A stretch of 64,000 nucleotides of DNA from contig NZ_KZ686268.1 in assembly GCF_003029735.1 (NCBI RefSeq), forward strand, positions 979,769-1,043,768. Reading direction: 5' to 3'. The notes beneath the pieces were generated by a model. It had not been told where the DNA came from. It did no database searches and worked only from the letters and a program-made list of their open reading frames with translations. This document shows, in pieces, positions 33,784-42,799 of the stretch. Each line of letters begins with the position of its first letter. Position 1 is the stretch's first letter. Position numbers and translations under genes: made by a program. This stretch comes from Pedobacter yulinensis (GTDB lineage: Bacteria > Bacteroidota > Bacteroidia > Sphingobacteriales > Sphingobacteriaceae).

Positions 33784-36019
33784 TCGCAAAGTAAGAGAAT
33801 TGTTCGCCCACGTGTTCCCTTATTTCAGAGAGTTTTTTCGTCTGCAGGCCAGAGATGGCTTTATGTATCGCCGTTAGTTCAGATTGCGCCACGAGCGCCG
33901 TTGCTTCAATTTCGCCCAGACTTACATACCTGCATAAATGGCCCTCAACGGTTGTCAGGGCAAGTTTACGCTCGGCCGCAATCTCTTCCAGACTTTTGCC
34001 GGCTTTGAACAATGTAAAGCTGGCCTCGTACGTATCGATGCGAGGAGCCTTTTGTTTTTTCGCTTTGCGCAGGTCTCCCGCCCGTAATGTTTCCCTGTCT
34101 GCCATATGGAGGGCTTTTTTCATTTGTTCTTCCCGCAGTACCTCCGCTTTGGTCGAAACCAGTTCGGCTTTTGTAATATTTGATCCGGCGATAGCGGCTT
34201 TGAGAAGCAGAACAGCCTTTTCCATTTTGCGCCCCGATTCATAAATGGAAAGTTCAGCATCAAGTAACTCGCCAAGGTAGGTTTTAACCTTGGTCTCTCC
34301 TTTCAATTTTTCCAGGTGTTCAAGAACTTGTTCTGAGAGGGCCTGCAACCTGGGTAAAAAATAAGCGGAGGCAGATTCAGCCCTCGTTAGTACGGCAGAC
34401 AATCCATTCGCGGCAACCTGTTGGAACAAGCCCTGTAACTGCCACATGAACTTATCTGCCGGACCCTTAAGTGTTTCCGTCTCTTTGTAGATGTCGAATG
34501 CCCATTCCCTGAAACGCTGTTTGGTGGAGCGTTGCTCATCTGCATCGTATGAAGCGGCATGTGTTTTCCATACGTACACCATCATGCTCAGATCGAATGC
34601 CCGAAGCAGGTAGTCTTTGAGAAAATTTAGCCGGTCCTGGTCCATCCGGCCCGCGGGATCACCAGCTTCAGCGTGTCTGCGATGAAAAAGAGACACGCTC
34701 TTGTCCTGATCAATGCCCTGCCTCCCTAACATGGAGGTAAGAACCAGGCCGTCGAGAGACCGCAGCCTGGACAGTGCAACATAGATCTGACCCGGCGCAA
34801 AAGCATTTCCGATATCAAGTACAGCCTTCTCGAAGGTCAGACCCTGGCTTTTGTGAACCGTGATTGCCCAGGCCAACCGGACCGGATACTGCGTAAATGT
34901 TCCAATCACCTCTTCGGTAATCTCGTTGCTGGTTGTGTGGACCGTGTACCGCTGGTTTTTCCAGGTATACTTCTCCAGCAAAAAAACGTCGCCACTGCCT
35001 TCCAGACTGACTTCGATGCCGTCCACATCCAGCTTGGTGATATAGGCAAGCTTACCGTTAAAAAACCGCTTTTCAGGCGAGGGATCGTTTTTTATGAACA
35101 TAATCTGGGCACCCGTTTTCAATTCCAGCATGACCTCGGCGGGGTAGGCAGTTTCGGGAAATTCACGCTCAATCTCAGCTTTATATAAAAAAGTCTCGCC
35201 CTGCAGTGCCCGCAGTTTACGGACATTCAATTCTGTAGCGGCCGCGTTATGCGTTGTCAGGGTAATATAGCCGTCGCCATCCACCGGTTCGAAACCTGGT
35301 TTGTAGTATTTTTCAAGCAGGGCGCGGTCAGCCACTGTAACCTGGTTGTTGCGCAGGTTGTTCAACAAATCGATAAACACCCGGTCGTCCTGCCTGTAAA
35401 TTTTATCCAGCTCAATGCAAATCAAATCCGTTTGCCTCAAAGCCAGGGCGTCGAAGAAAAAAAAGCTTTGGTAATACCTTTGCAAGACCTGCCATTCGGC
35501 CGGCCTGACAACCGGCGGGAGCTGGCTCAGATCGCCGATAAACAGCAACTGTATGCCGCCAAACGGCAACTGGCTCCGGCGAATGTAACGCAGTACAAAG
35601 TCGATCGCATCGAGCATGTCAGCGCGGAGCATGCTTACCTCGTCAATGATGAGCAGTTCCAGTTCCTGGATGACTTTGCGTTTGCGGGCCGGCATATTCA
35701 AGTGCCTGGCCAAAGTTCTTGGGGTATTGAAGTTGAAACCCGTCATTCCGGCCAGCTCCTGCTGTGCCTGCTCAGGAAGAAATGCGCCGAAAGGCAACTG
35801 AAACTGTGAATGAATGGTAACGCCTTCCGCATTAATGGCAGCTATGCCTGTCGGTGCAACAATAAGCGCTTTTTTAAAGGTCTTATCCATGAGCCGGCGT
35901 AGAAGCGTAGTTTTTCCTGTACCGGCCTTACCCGTTAAAAAAACGTGTCTGGAGGTATAGTTCACAAACTGTTCAGCCAGGGCTTGTTTGTCATTTGCTG
36001 TGGACTGGATCTCTGGCAT
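33734..36019 (-). CDS. PIF1-like AAA helicase with C-terminal helix-turn-helix domain
   Basis: A 761-residue protein. Walker A is FLTGKAGTGKTTLLRRL (about 28-45), Walker B LLIIDEVSMLRADMLDAID, followed by FGGIQLLFIGDLSQLPPVV, and the late superfamily 1 motif VHKSQGLTFEKAVLDIG and YVALSRLRSLDGLVL. The C-terminus (about 665-725) has a helix-turn-helix domain (YEASFTLFKAGKSLEEIAAER, then TTVEGHLCRYV) often found on these proteins in Bacteroidota. The likely role is 5'-3' DNA unwinding at special structures. Its final codons lie within the RAYT gene on the other strand, so its C-terminal end may have been shaped by that insertion. Confidence 0.93.
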   Translation of the reverse strand: MPEIQSTANDKQALAEQFVNYTSRHVFLTGKAGTGKTTLLRRLMDKTFKKALIVAPTGIAAINAEGVTIHSQFQLPFGAFLPEQAQQELAGMTGFNFNTPRTLARHLNMPARKRKVIQELELLIIDEVSMLRADMLDAIDFVLRYIRRSQLPFGGIQLLFIGDLSQLPPVVRPAEWQVLQRYYQSFFFFDALALRQTDLICIELDKIYRQDDRVFIDLLNNLRNNQVTVADRALLEKYYKPGFEPVDGDGYITLTTHNAAATELNVRKLRALQGETFLYKAEIEREFPETAYPAEVMLELKTGAQIMFIKNDPSPEKRFFNGKLAYITKLDVDGIEVSLEGSGDVFLLEKYTWKNQRYTVHTTSNEITEEVIGTFTQYPVRLAWAITVHKSQGLTFEKAVLDIGNAFAPGQIYVALSRLRSLDGLVLTSMLGRQGIDQDKSVSLFHRRHAEAGDPAGRMDQDRLNFLKDYLLRAFDLSMMVYVWKTHAASYDADEQRSTKQRFREWAFDIYKETETLKGPADKFMWQLQGLFQQVAANGLSAVLTRAESASAYFLPRLQALSEQVLEHLEKLKGETKVKTYLGELLDAELSIYESGRKMEKAVLLLKAAIAGSNITKAELVSTKAEVLREEQMKKALHMADRETLRAGDLRKAKKQKAPRIDTYEASFTLFKAGKSLEEIAAERKLALTTVEGHLCRYVSLGEIEATALVAQSELTAIHKAISGLQTKKLSEIREHVGEQFSYFAIKVAIACLEANPAALD

Positions 36020-36149
36020 TTGCTACATGTTGTTAATCTAAAATATAAATAATTTTCATGATATGAAATTATCTCATGATTCTGCTGCTTACAGTTTCAT
36101 TTTGACCAGACAAAGATATTACCGATATTTGAGCTACGCTCAACGTGCC

Positions 36150-38204
36150 ATGCTTAAATTAACGCGACGCCCATTTTTTCAGATACCTCTGGTTTTATTT
36201 TTTCTGCTGGGGTCTTTCGCTGCTGCTGCGCAGCAGGCTGCTGCAGATAGCCTGTTGGATACGCTGTCTAAGGCAAAACCCGACACGGCAAAGGTCTGGT
36301 TGTATTTTAACCTTGGGCGAACGTATTACAGCTCTGACACAGAAAAGGCTTTAGACTATGCCGGAAAGGCGCTTGTTCTTGCACAGGAACTGAATTTCGA
36401 CAAGGGCGAGGCAAAAGCGGTTAATCTCATCGGCGTATGCCAGCTTATCCAGTCCAGATTTGAAGAGTCGCTCAAAAGCCACTACCGTGCCCTCGGCATA
36501 CGTGAACGGCTTCGCGATACGATCGGGATGATGGAATCGCTCATTAACCTTGGGAATGTCAATTACCGCTTAACAAACACCGAAGAAGCGGTTGGCTTTT
36601 ACAAACGGGCATTGAGGTATGCTGTTAAAAAACACAGTAAGCCCGGATTGGCACTTCTTTACAACAATCTCGGAAGTTATTATAAGGATCAATGGCTTAC
36701 CCACAAGCGTCCTGAGGATTACCTGCAGGCTACACGCTATATACAGGCAGCAAGGAAAACAAAGCAGGAACTGAACGACCGCAAGGGCCAGGCAAATTGT
36801 CTGACCATGCTTGGCGCGATATGGGCTGAGAAGAAAAACTACAGGCAGGCGCTGGCTGCCTTTCAGGAATCTCTTGCCATAAACAAGAGTTTTGGGAATA
36901 AAGAGGGAGAAGTCGCCGCACTCTGCCAGATTGCAGACATTTACAGGATTCAGAATGACAGTGAACAGGCCATACGTTATGCCGACAGCGCTTATTCGAT
37001 CGCTAAAGCAACGAAATCCGATTTTCTCATATCTAACGCGTCAGAAACGCTCCAGCGGGTTAATTCTGCATTAAAGAACTACAAGAAGGCATACGACCTG
37101 CTGATTCAAGACAAAAGCCGCGATAGCCTGCTTTTTGCAGCCTCAAGGCAGAAAGTACGTGAAGAGCTGGCTATAAAATATCAGACCGCACAAAAAGACA
37201 GTTTGACCAAGCACCTTGAACAGGAAAGCAACAGCAGGCTGGCAACCATCCTGAGAAAAAACGAGGTACAGCTGCAGGCATTGGTAGGTATCATTGTGCT
37301 GGCCCTGCTTTCAGCTCTCGCCTTTTGGAGCCGGCACCGCGTGGTCTCAGCAAACAGGAAATTACGGGAGCAAAATCGCGTGATCGAGCTTAAAAATGAA
37401 GAGATCAGTGCGCAGAAGCGGCAGATTGAACAGCAGGCAGTCGAACTGGGGATAAAAAACGAAGCGCTTGTAACGGCGAACATGATCAGGAACAAGGTGT
37501 TTTCTGTCATCTCGCATGATCTGCGGTCGCCATTGGCTTCGCTGGATTCAGTTCTCGGGCTGATCAAAGGCGGGCAGCTTGATCGTGAAGAAATGGAACA
37601 TTTCATCGGCGTGCTGTCTGACGACATCGATATTACCCAGAAAATGCTGAACAGCCTGCTGATCTGGGCCGGCACACAAATGGATGGAACATCTGCCCGC
37701 CGGGAGCAGGTTTTATTGAAAAGCCTTGTGCGCGAGAACTTTTTGCTTTCCGCCAAGCGGGCCCTTACCAAAGAAATTACGCTGACCAATGCGGTGCCGC
37801 CAAGGGCTGCCGCCTATACTGACCGAGAAAAACTCAACTTTATCGTTCGCAACATCATTTCAAACGCCATCAAGTTTACACACCGCGGCGGGCACATCGA
37901 GGTTTTTTGGAAGCAGCGTAAGACCGGGCCTGTCTTGGCGATCAGGGATAATGGCATGGGGATGAATGCAGAGGCGATTGCCAGTCTGTTTTCAGACAAA
38001 CGATACAGTACCGTGGGTACCGATCAGGAAAAAGGCACGGGACTCGGCATGTTGCTTTGTAAGGATTTTGCCGACAGCATCGGCTTTCGAATTACTGTTG
38101 AAAGTGAAGTAAATAAGGGTACCACGTTTTTTATTCATTTTCTTCAAAACGAGGCAGAAATACTTGTCCCAGATGCTGTGCGGCTCGAACTTGCCAGCGG
38201 TTAA
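36150..38204 (+). CDS. TPR-containing sensor histidine kinase
   Basis: The ATG at 36150 places a signal peptide (MLKLTRRPFFQIPLVLFFLL...AAAQQ) at the start; the frame is open to 36063 and that start is possible. The product is 684 residues: periplasmic TPR repeats (about 30-340), one membrane helix (LVGIIVLALLSALAFW, about 382-397), a coiled coil, HisKA with VISHDLRSPLAS (His near 456), and HATPase with NIISNAIKF, DNGMGMN and GTGLGMLLC. This type is frequent in Bacteroidota. No response regulator is nearby. It overlaps the stop of the convergent 67-codon gene by 4 bp. Confidence 0.9.
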   Translation: MLKLTRRPFFQIPLVLFFLLGSFAAAAQQAAADSLLDTLSKAKPDTAKVWLYFNLGRTYYSSDTEKALDYAGKALVLAQELNFDKGEAKAVNLIGVCQLIQSRFEESLKSHYRALGIRERLRDTIGMMESLINLGNVNYRLTNTEEAVGFYKRALRYAVKKHSKPGLALLYNNLGSYYKDQWLTHKRPEDYLQATRYIQAARKTKQELNDRKGQANCLTMLGAIWAEKKNYRQALAAFQESLAINKSFGNKEGEVAALCQIADIYRIQNDSEQAIRYADSAYSIAKATKSDFLISNASETLQRVNSALKNYKKAYDLLIQDKSRDSLLFAASRQKVREELAIKYQTAQKDSLTKHLEQESNSRLATILRKNEVQLQALVGIIVLALLSALAFWSRHRVVSANRKLREQNRVIELKNEEISAQKRQIEQQAVELGIKNEALVTANMIRNKVFSVISHDLRSPLASLDSVLGLIKGGQLDREEMEHFIGVLSDDIDITQKMLNSLLIWAGTQMDGTSARREQVLLKSLVRENFLLSAKRALTKEITLTNAVPPRAAAYTDREKLNFIVRNIISNAIKFTHRGGHIEVFWKQRKTGPVLAIRDNGMGMNAEAIASLFSDKRYSTVGTDQEKGTGLGMLLCKDFADSIGFRITVESEVNKGTTFFIHFLQNEAEILVPDAVRLELASG

Positions 38205-38404
38205 TCCCGCTCTACCGGCACGACCGAACTCAATTGCCATTCCCGTTTCTCATTCAGCAGGTACGAGGCCTGATAATGCGAATCAGGCGGCAAGGTAAAG
38301 TGAAAACTGAACGAAGTTGCTTCAGGATCTTTGGGTATGAAACCACTCATGATGGTTTGCGCTACCGCTTCTACATGTTCTTTACTTGACGTTTGTTTTG
38401 CCAT
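38201..38404 (-). CDS. Small conserved-looking protein, translationally coupled to the nucleoid-associated protein gene
   Basis: A 67-residue protein with no signal or membrane segment (MAKQTSSKEHVEAVAQTIMSGFIPKD...). Its ATG shares a base with the stop of the preceding gene (TAATG), a layout that implies coupled translation and perhaps a joint function. I do not recognise a family. The downstream end overlaps the histidine kinase stop on the other strand. Confidence 0.65.
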   Translation of the reverse strand: MAKQTSSKEHVEAVAQTIMSGFIPKDPEATSFSFHFTLPPDSHYQASYLLNEKREWQLSSVVPVERD

Positions 38405-39462
38405 TAAATCTCTTCCTTGAAATATACCTTATAATAGTTCATGTGCTTGACATCGTCAAAACCTTTCTCAATCAGGTCCTTGTTGCCATGAATATAAATA
38501 TGGAAGTTTTTGTCCAGTTTGAGAACGCTTTTGTATACCCGCGACTGTTTTTTAACTGCAGCCTCAGAAATTTCAAAACTGCTGGGAATGGGACTTTCAA
38601 ATTCTTCTTCGAAGTTTTTGGCATAACTCATAAACGAAGCGATGCCCTCGTCATTGCCGATAACCTCGTTCCCGAATTCTTCCATATCAAAACTTTCCTT
38701 GTCTTTGAAATACTTCATAGACCGGTTCAGGAGGTCGATCTTGTCTGCCTTCGAAATTTCAAAGCTCTTGTCCAGCTCTTCGGTTACAAAATTTTTGTAT
38801 ACGCCTAGCACCTGTTGCGTTTGATTATAGCTGTCATTCCTGATCTTTAACTTCAGAAATTCATCTTTCCAATACACTGCGGCGTCGGTCTGGCGGTTGG
38901 TCTGGTCTACCACGAGTACCTTAAAGCCATCCTCCCTGACCAGGTTTACAATCAGGCAGCCCTTGTCAAGTTTGTTGATGTTAATGCCATCCTGTTCGTA
39001 GGCCAGTGCAAACCCGCTGTCTTTCGGAAAGACCTTAAGATAGGTGTCTTTATTTTCTGATTTAAAGATTCCCAGCGCATCAGCCCGTTCGCCTTCAATC
39101 TGGACCTGAGTAAAATAGGCAACGTATAGTTCGCCGGATTTGATCTTTGGATGATTGGCTACATCGTAGAGGTACTTTGCCAACTGCTGCGAATTTTCGT
39201 GAAACCTATCGGGCTGATCAAAAATGGCTGCTGCAAAATGAAAAACCTCATTCAATTCAAGGTTTCCGCTTGAATGCTGGAAATGGTATACTTCGTTCAG
39301 TTTTTCGAAGGGTTTTAGGAAGTACTGCATCAGCAATGCAGACAGCGTTTCATCATGAAGCTGCAGGGGCTCGTCTGAGAGTGCATAATATTCTTCCAGC
39401 ATCCTGTTGCCGGTGCGGTGTATAGAGAGCTTTGCGAGCGCAGCTTCGAAAGAGGTAACCAT
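38404..39462 (-). CDS. Nucleoid-associated protein, NdpA/YejK family
   Basis: A 352-residue protein matching the 37-kDa nucleoid-associated family: an N-terminal KLSIHRTGNRM block, FKVLVVDQTNRQTDAAVYWKDEFL in the middle, then an extended alpha-beta region with FDMEEFGNEVIG and a lysine-rich C-terminus (HIYIHGNKDLIEKGF). Family members bind the bacterial nucleoid, but the detailed function is poorly known; some are linked to phage or restriction contexts. A TACCTTTG box lies 4 nt before the start, and the 54-bp palindrome lies 85 bp upstream. Confidence 0.85.
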   Translation of the reverse strand: MVTSFEAALAKLSIHRTGNRMLEEYYALSDEPLQLHDETLSALLMQYFLKPFEKLNEVYHFQHSSGNLELNEVFHFAAAIFDQPDRFHENSQQLAKYLYDVANHPKIKSGELYVAYFTQVQIEGERADALGIFKSENKDTYLKVFPKDSGFALAYEQDGININKLDKGCLIVNLVREDGFKVLVVDQTNRQTDAAVYWKDEFLKLKIRNDSYNQTQQVLGVYKNFVTEELDKSFEISKADKIDLLNRSMKYFKDKESFDMEEFGNEVIGNDEGIASFMSYAKNFEEEFESPIPSSFEISEAAVKKQSRVYKSVLKLDKNFHIYIHGNKDLIEKGFDDVKHMNYYKVYFKEEI

Positions 39463-39466
39463 GCGG

Positions 39467-39474
39467 CAAAGGTA
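39467..39474 (-). promoter_or_regulatory. TACCTTTG box 4 nt before the nucleoid-associated protein gene
   Basis: Full match to TAnnTTTG on the minus strand, with GCGG-complement spacer of 4 nt before the ATG at 39462. Suggests a leaderless transcript. Confidence 0.45.
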
Positions 39475-39546
39475 AAAAACAATCTGTCAATCGGCGGTGG
39501 CGGAAGCGAAGCCTTGAGCGAAAATATGTTCTATCAGATTATTTTT

Positions 39547-39600
39547 TTTAACTTAAAGTTGGTAACTTTACAAAAGTTACCAACTTTGCAGGACTCGAAC
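39547..39600 (-). repeat. 54-bp REP-like palindromic repeat, right copy (inverted relative to left copy)
   Basis: Reverse complement is identical to 33064-33117 across 54 bases. It lies between the TlpA-like and nucleoid-associated genes, both on the minus strand, and could also act as an mRNA hairpin in that interval. Together the two copies bracket 6.4 kb in inverted orientation. Confidence 0.9.
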
Positions 39601-39630
39601 CTTGTCTTGTCGAAACCGCTGCGACTGCGC

Positions 39631-40224
39631 TTAATCAGAGCGGTTTGCCAGATCGCTCAGGTAATCTTTGAAACGCCTGCTGCTGTAATCGGCCAGGCCT
39701 TCATGCCTGAAAACCCGCCTGCCCCGCTTGTCAAATATCACGGTCGTGGGCAACGTACCGTTTAGCAGTTCGTCTGGAACGGCCGAGGCCGCGATATAAG
39801 CCGGTATTTTCCACTGTCTTTCGTCCAGGAATTTGCGGGCAGCTTCAAGATTGCCATCTGCATCGACAAACAGGAATACGAACCGTTCGTCATTTTTGAA
39901 TTGATGGTACAATGCTTCCAGAGCAGGCATTTCGGCAATGCAGGGTGGGCACCAGGATGCCCAAAAATTAATAAAAACCACTTTGCCCCGCAGGGCGGTA
40001 AGATCAATCGCCTGCCCGCCGCTTCCGCGGAAACGAACCGCGTCCAGGCCGGCCACCGCAGCAGGCTGTTCGCGCGTGTTGGGTCGAAATAAGCCCAACT
40101 GCATCAGCCCTCGCATCAAAACAGGGCGCACACCCGGCATAAAGAGTACAGCCGTCAGCAGGGCCAGAACGAGCAAGTTTAAAATTCTTCCGGTAAGTTT
40201 ACGATTCAGATGAAGTCGGCTCAT
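39631..40224 (-). CDS. Membrane-anchored TlpA/ResA-type thioredoxin-like protein
   Basis: The ATG at 40224 gives 197 residues. One membrane helix near the N-terminus (ILNLLVLALLTAVLFMPG) anchors a periplasmic thioredoxin domain with the redox motif WASWCPPCIAEMPALEALY and the cis-proline region GTLPTTVIFDKRGR. Such proteins reduce disulfides during cytochrome c maturation or protect envelope proteins. A promoter-like TTTG-N21-TACCTTGC lies directly upstream. No cytochrome biogenesis genes are adjacent. Confidence 0.9.
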   Translation of the reverse strand: MSRLHLNRKLTGRILNLLVLALLTAVLFMPGVRPVLMRGLMQLGLFRPNTREQPAAVAGLDAVRFRGSGGQAIDLTALRGKVVFINFWASWCPPCIAEMPALEALYHQFKNDERFVFLFVDADGNLEAARKFLDERQWKIPAYIAASAVPDELLNGTLPTTVIFDKRGRRVFRHEGLADYSSRRFKDYLSDLANRSD

Positions 40225-40228
40225 CTGT

Positions 40229-40261
40229 GCAAGGTACGCAACTTGCCAAACTGCAGGCAAA
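40229..40261 (-). promoter_or_regulatory. Promoter-like element abutting the TlpA-type gene
   Basis: On the minus strand TTTG (40261-40258), 21 bp, then TACCTTGC (40236-40229), 4 nt before the ATG at 40224. Spacing agrees with the Bacteroidota -33/-7 layout; the -7 box has C for the last G shifted by one base. Confidence 0.4.
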
Positions 40262-40307
40262 CTTAGTGCAGGGCCATTTGTTATACTACCGTCAAAATCC
40301 GGTTCAC

Positions 40308-41444
40308 ATGAAAAAGCACTACCTGACCTGTTGTCTCATCCTTGCCATCCCCCTGATGGCGGTCACTTGCAACCGTCCGATGAAAAAGGAAAAAAATCCA
40401 CTGCTGTCATCGATCAAACTGCCTGCAGGCTTTGAGATAGCCGTTTATGCAAAAGTAGATAATGCGCGTTCCATGGCCCTTGGCGATAAGGGGACCGTTT
40501 TTGTAGGTAACCGCGATGGCAAAAAGGTCTACGCCCTGGTCGATGCCGATGTTGACGGTGTTGCCGAAAAAGTTTACACGGTCGCAGACAACCTGGACAC
40601 CCCGAATGGCGTGGCGTTCAGGAAGGGTACCCTTTACATTGCGGGCATCAGCCAGATTTGGAAACTGGATAATATAGAGGACAAGCTGGAGAATCCGCCG
40701 GCGCCCGTTCCATTCTTTACCAAACTTCCCGATAAAAGTCATCACGGATGGAAATACATCGCTTTCGGACCGGACGATAAACTTTACATCCCCATCGGGG
40801 CACCCTGCAATATTTGTAATGACGCCGAAAAGGATGCGCGATTTGCCTCGATTAGCAGGGTCAATGCAGACGGCAGCAATTTCGAGGTATTTGCAGACGG
40901 CGTCAGAAATTCGGTGGGTTTTGATTGGCATCCGCAGACAAAAGAGCTCTGGTTTACAGAGAACGGGCGTGACATGATGGGCGATGACCAGCCCGCCGAC
41001 GAGCTGAACCGGGCGCCCGCGCCGGGTATGCATTTTGGATACCCGTACTTTCACCAGGGTACGATTCCCGATCCGGACTTTGCGAAAGGAAAGAACGCAT
41101 CAGACTACATACCTCCCGTCGCCAACCTGCATCCCCATGGCGCCGCGTTGGGTATGAAATTTTATACAGGATCCATGTTCCCTGAGGCTTACAAAAATCA
41201 AATTATTCTGGCGGAACATGGATCCTGGAACCGGTCGAAGCCTATCGGTTACCAGCTTTCGCTTGTCAAACTGAATGGCAACAAACTTGCTGAATACGCC
41301 ACCTTTGCCAGCGGCTGGCTAAAGAACGGCAAAGCCTGGGGCCGCCCGGTCGATGTGTTGCAGCTTAAAGACGGATCACTGCTCGTTTCAGACGATTTTG
41401 CCAACCTGGTTTACCGGATCACTTATAATGGCCAGGCAGAATAG
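40308..41444 (+). CDS. Lipoprotein, sorbosone/PQQ-type sugar dehydrogenase-like beta-propeller
   Basis: The ATG at 40308 gives 378 residues with a lipoprotein-like signal (MKKHYLTCCLILAIPLMAVTC). The beta-propeller shows as IKLPAGFEIAVYAKVDNARSMALGD, GTVFVGNR, NGVAFRKGTLYIA, HHGWKYIAFGPDDKLYIPIGAPCN, FADGVRNSVGFDWHPQTKELWFTENGRD and AEHGSWNRS. These are blocks of the glucose/sorbosone dehydrogenase family, which oxidise sugars with PQQ. PQQ synthesis is not visible here, and many such Bacteroidota proteins have no tested activity. Confidence 0.88.
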   Translation: MKKHYLTCCLILAIPLMAVTCNRPMKKEKNPLLSSIKLPAGFEIAVYAKVDNARSMALGDKGTVFVGNRDGKKVYALVDADVDGVAEKVYTVADNLDTPNGVAFRKGTLYIAGISQIWKLDNIEDKLENPPAPVPFFTKLPDKSHHGWKYIAFGPDDKLYIPIGAPCNICNDAEKDARFASISRVNADGSNFEVFADGVRNSVGFDWHPQTKELWFTENGRDMMGDDQPADELNRAPAPGMHFGYPYFHQGTIPDPDFAKGKNASDYIPPVANLHPHGAALGMKFYTGSMFPEAYKNQIILAEHGSWNRSKPIGYQLSLVKLNGNKLAEYATFASGWLKNGKAWGRPVDVLQLKDGSLLVSDDFANLVYRITYNGQAE

Positions 41445-41496
41445 CTGCACATCGCCTCCATTTCAGGTTTTTTACCGCCAAGCCGCTCAATTTTGA

Positions 41497-41504
41497 TATC
41501 TTTA
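41497..41504 (+). promoter_or_regulatory. TATCTTTA box 5 nt before the rarA start codon
   Basis: Near match to TAnnTTTG located 5 nt before the ATG at 41510, in line with similar boxes next to other starts in the window. Confidence 0.35.
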
Positions 41505-41509
41505 CGCTG

Positions 41510-42793
41510 ATGCAGCAGAACCTGGCACCCTTAGCAGAACGCATGCGGCCGCATAACTTAGATGAATATGTTGGCCAGAAACACCTGGTGGGCGAGGGTG
41601 CCGTGCTCCGTAAAGCCATTGAAAGCGGGCAGCTGCCTTCCATGATTTTCTGGGGGCCACCCGGCGTTGGCAAAACAACGCTGGCCTTCATCATTTCACA
41701 GACCCTCGACAGACCGTTCTTCAACCTGAGCGCCATCAATTCGGGTGTGAAAGACATCCGCGAGGTCATCGAAAAAGCCGCACAGCTCAAAGACAGCCTG
41801 CTCGGTCTTCCCATACTTTTTATTGATGAGATTCATCGTTTCAGCAAATCCCAACAAGACAGCCTGCTGGGTGCAGTAGAGCGCGGACTGGTTACGCTGA
41901 TCGGTGCAACGACCGAGAACCCTTCGTTCGAAGTAATTTCGGCCCTTTTGTCGCGTTGCCAGGTCTACATTCTGCAGCCGCTTACCGAAGCGGAGTTACT
42001 TGGTATGCTGCAGGCCGCACTGACGAAAGATAGCCTTCTTAAAACCAAAAAAATTAAAATCAGGGAACATGAGGCGCTGATCAGGTTATCGGGCGGTGAC
42101 GGCCGGAAGTTGCTTAACGTATTTGAAATTGCCATTAACGGTATCGGTGGCGATAAGATCGTGTTGACCAATGAGAATGTTCTTCAGCACGCACAGCAAA
42201 ACATGGCGCTGTACGACAAGGCGGGCGAGCAGCACTACGATATTATATCGGCTTTTATCAAGTCCATTCGCGGGAGTGATCCAAATGCTGCAGTTTACTG
42301 GCTGGCACGGATGATTGAAGGGGGAGAAGACCCTTCGTTTATTGCGCGCCGGCTACTTATCCTGGCTTCGGAAGATATCGGCAATGCCAATCCAAATGCC
42401 CTGTTGCTGGCCAACAATTGTTTTCAGGCCGTAAATGTGATCGGATATCCCGAAGCGCGGATCATTCTTTCTCAAACCGTGACATACCTGGCGTCGTCGG
42501 CGAAAAGCAACGCCGCTTACGAAGCCATTAACCGGGCGCAGCAGCTGGTCAAACAAACAGGCGATTTGCCGGTGCCCCTTCACATCCGGAATGCACCCAC
42601 CAAGTTGATGAAAAATATAGGCTACGGCAAAGATTATCAATACGCCCACAGTTATGAGGGCAATTTTTCTGCACAGGAATATTTTCCCGACCAGCTCAGC
42701 GGAACTACGCTCTACGAGCCCGGAAAAAATCCTGCCGAAGAAAAAATGCGGGAAAAACTCAGGCAGAACTGGAAAGACAAATACAATTATTAA
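41510..42793 (+). CDS. rarA: Replication-associated recombination protein A (RarA/MgsA AAA ATPase)
   Basis: A 427-residue clamp-loader-like ATPase that acts at stalled replication forks. Walker A is [12 protein letters not shown] (residues 48-59), Walker [20 protein letters not shown], sensor 1 [27 protein letters not shown] near the start and the C-terminal [28 protein letters not shown] block are diagnostic. Length is normal. The DUF5687 gene follows 6 bp later, but functional linkage is not obvious. Confidence 0.96.
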   Translation: MQQNLAPLAERMRPHNLDEYVGQKHLVGEGAVLRKAIESGQLPSMIFWGPPGVGKTTLAFIISQTLDRPFFNLSAINSGVKDIREVIEKAAQLKDSLLGLPILFIDEIHRFSKSQQDSLLGAVERGLVTLIGATTENPSFEVISALLSRCQVYILQPLTEAELLGMLQAALTKDSLLKTKKIKIREHEALIRLSGGDGRKLLNVFEIAINGIGGDKIVLTNENVLQHAQQNMALYDKAGEQHYDIISAFIKSIRGSDPNAAVYWLARMIEGGEDPSFIARRLLILASEDIGNANPNALLLANNCFQAVNVIGYPEARIILSQTVTYLASSAKSNAAYEAINRAQQLVKQTGDLPVPLHIRNAPTKLMKNIGYGKDYQYAHSYEGNFSAQEYFPDQLSGTTLYEPGKNPAEEKMREKLRQNWKDKYNY

Positions 42794-42799
42794 TAGAAC

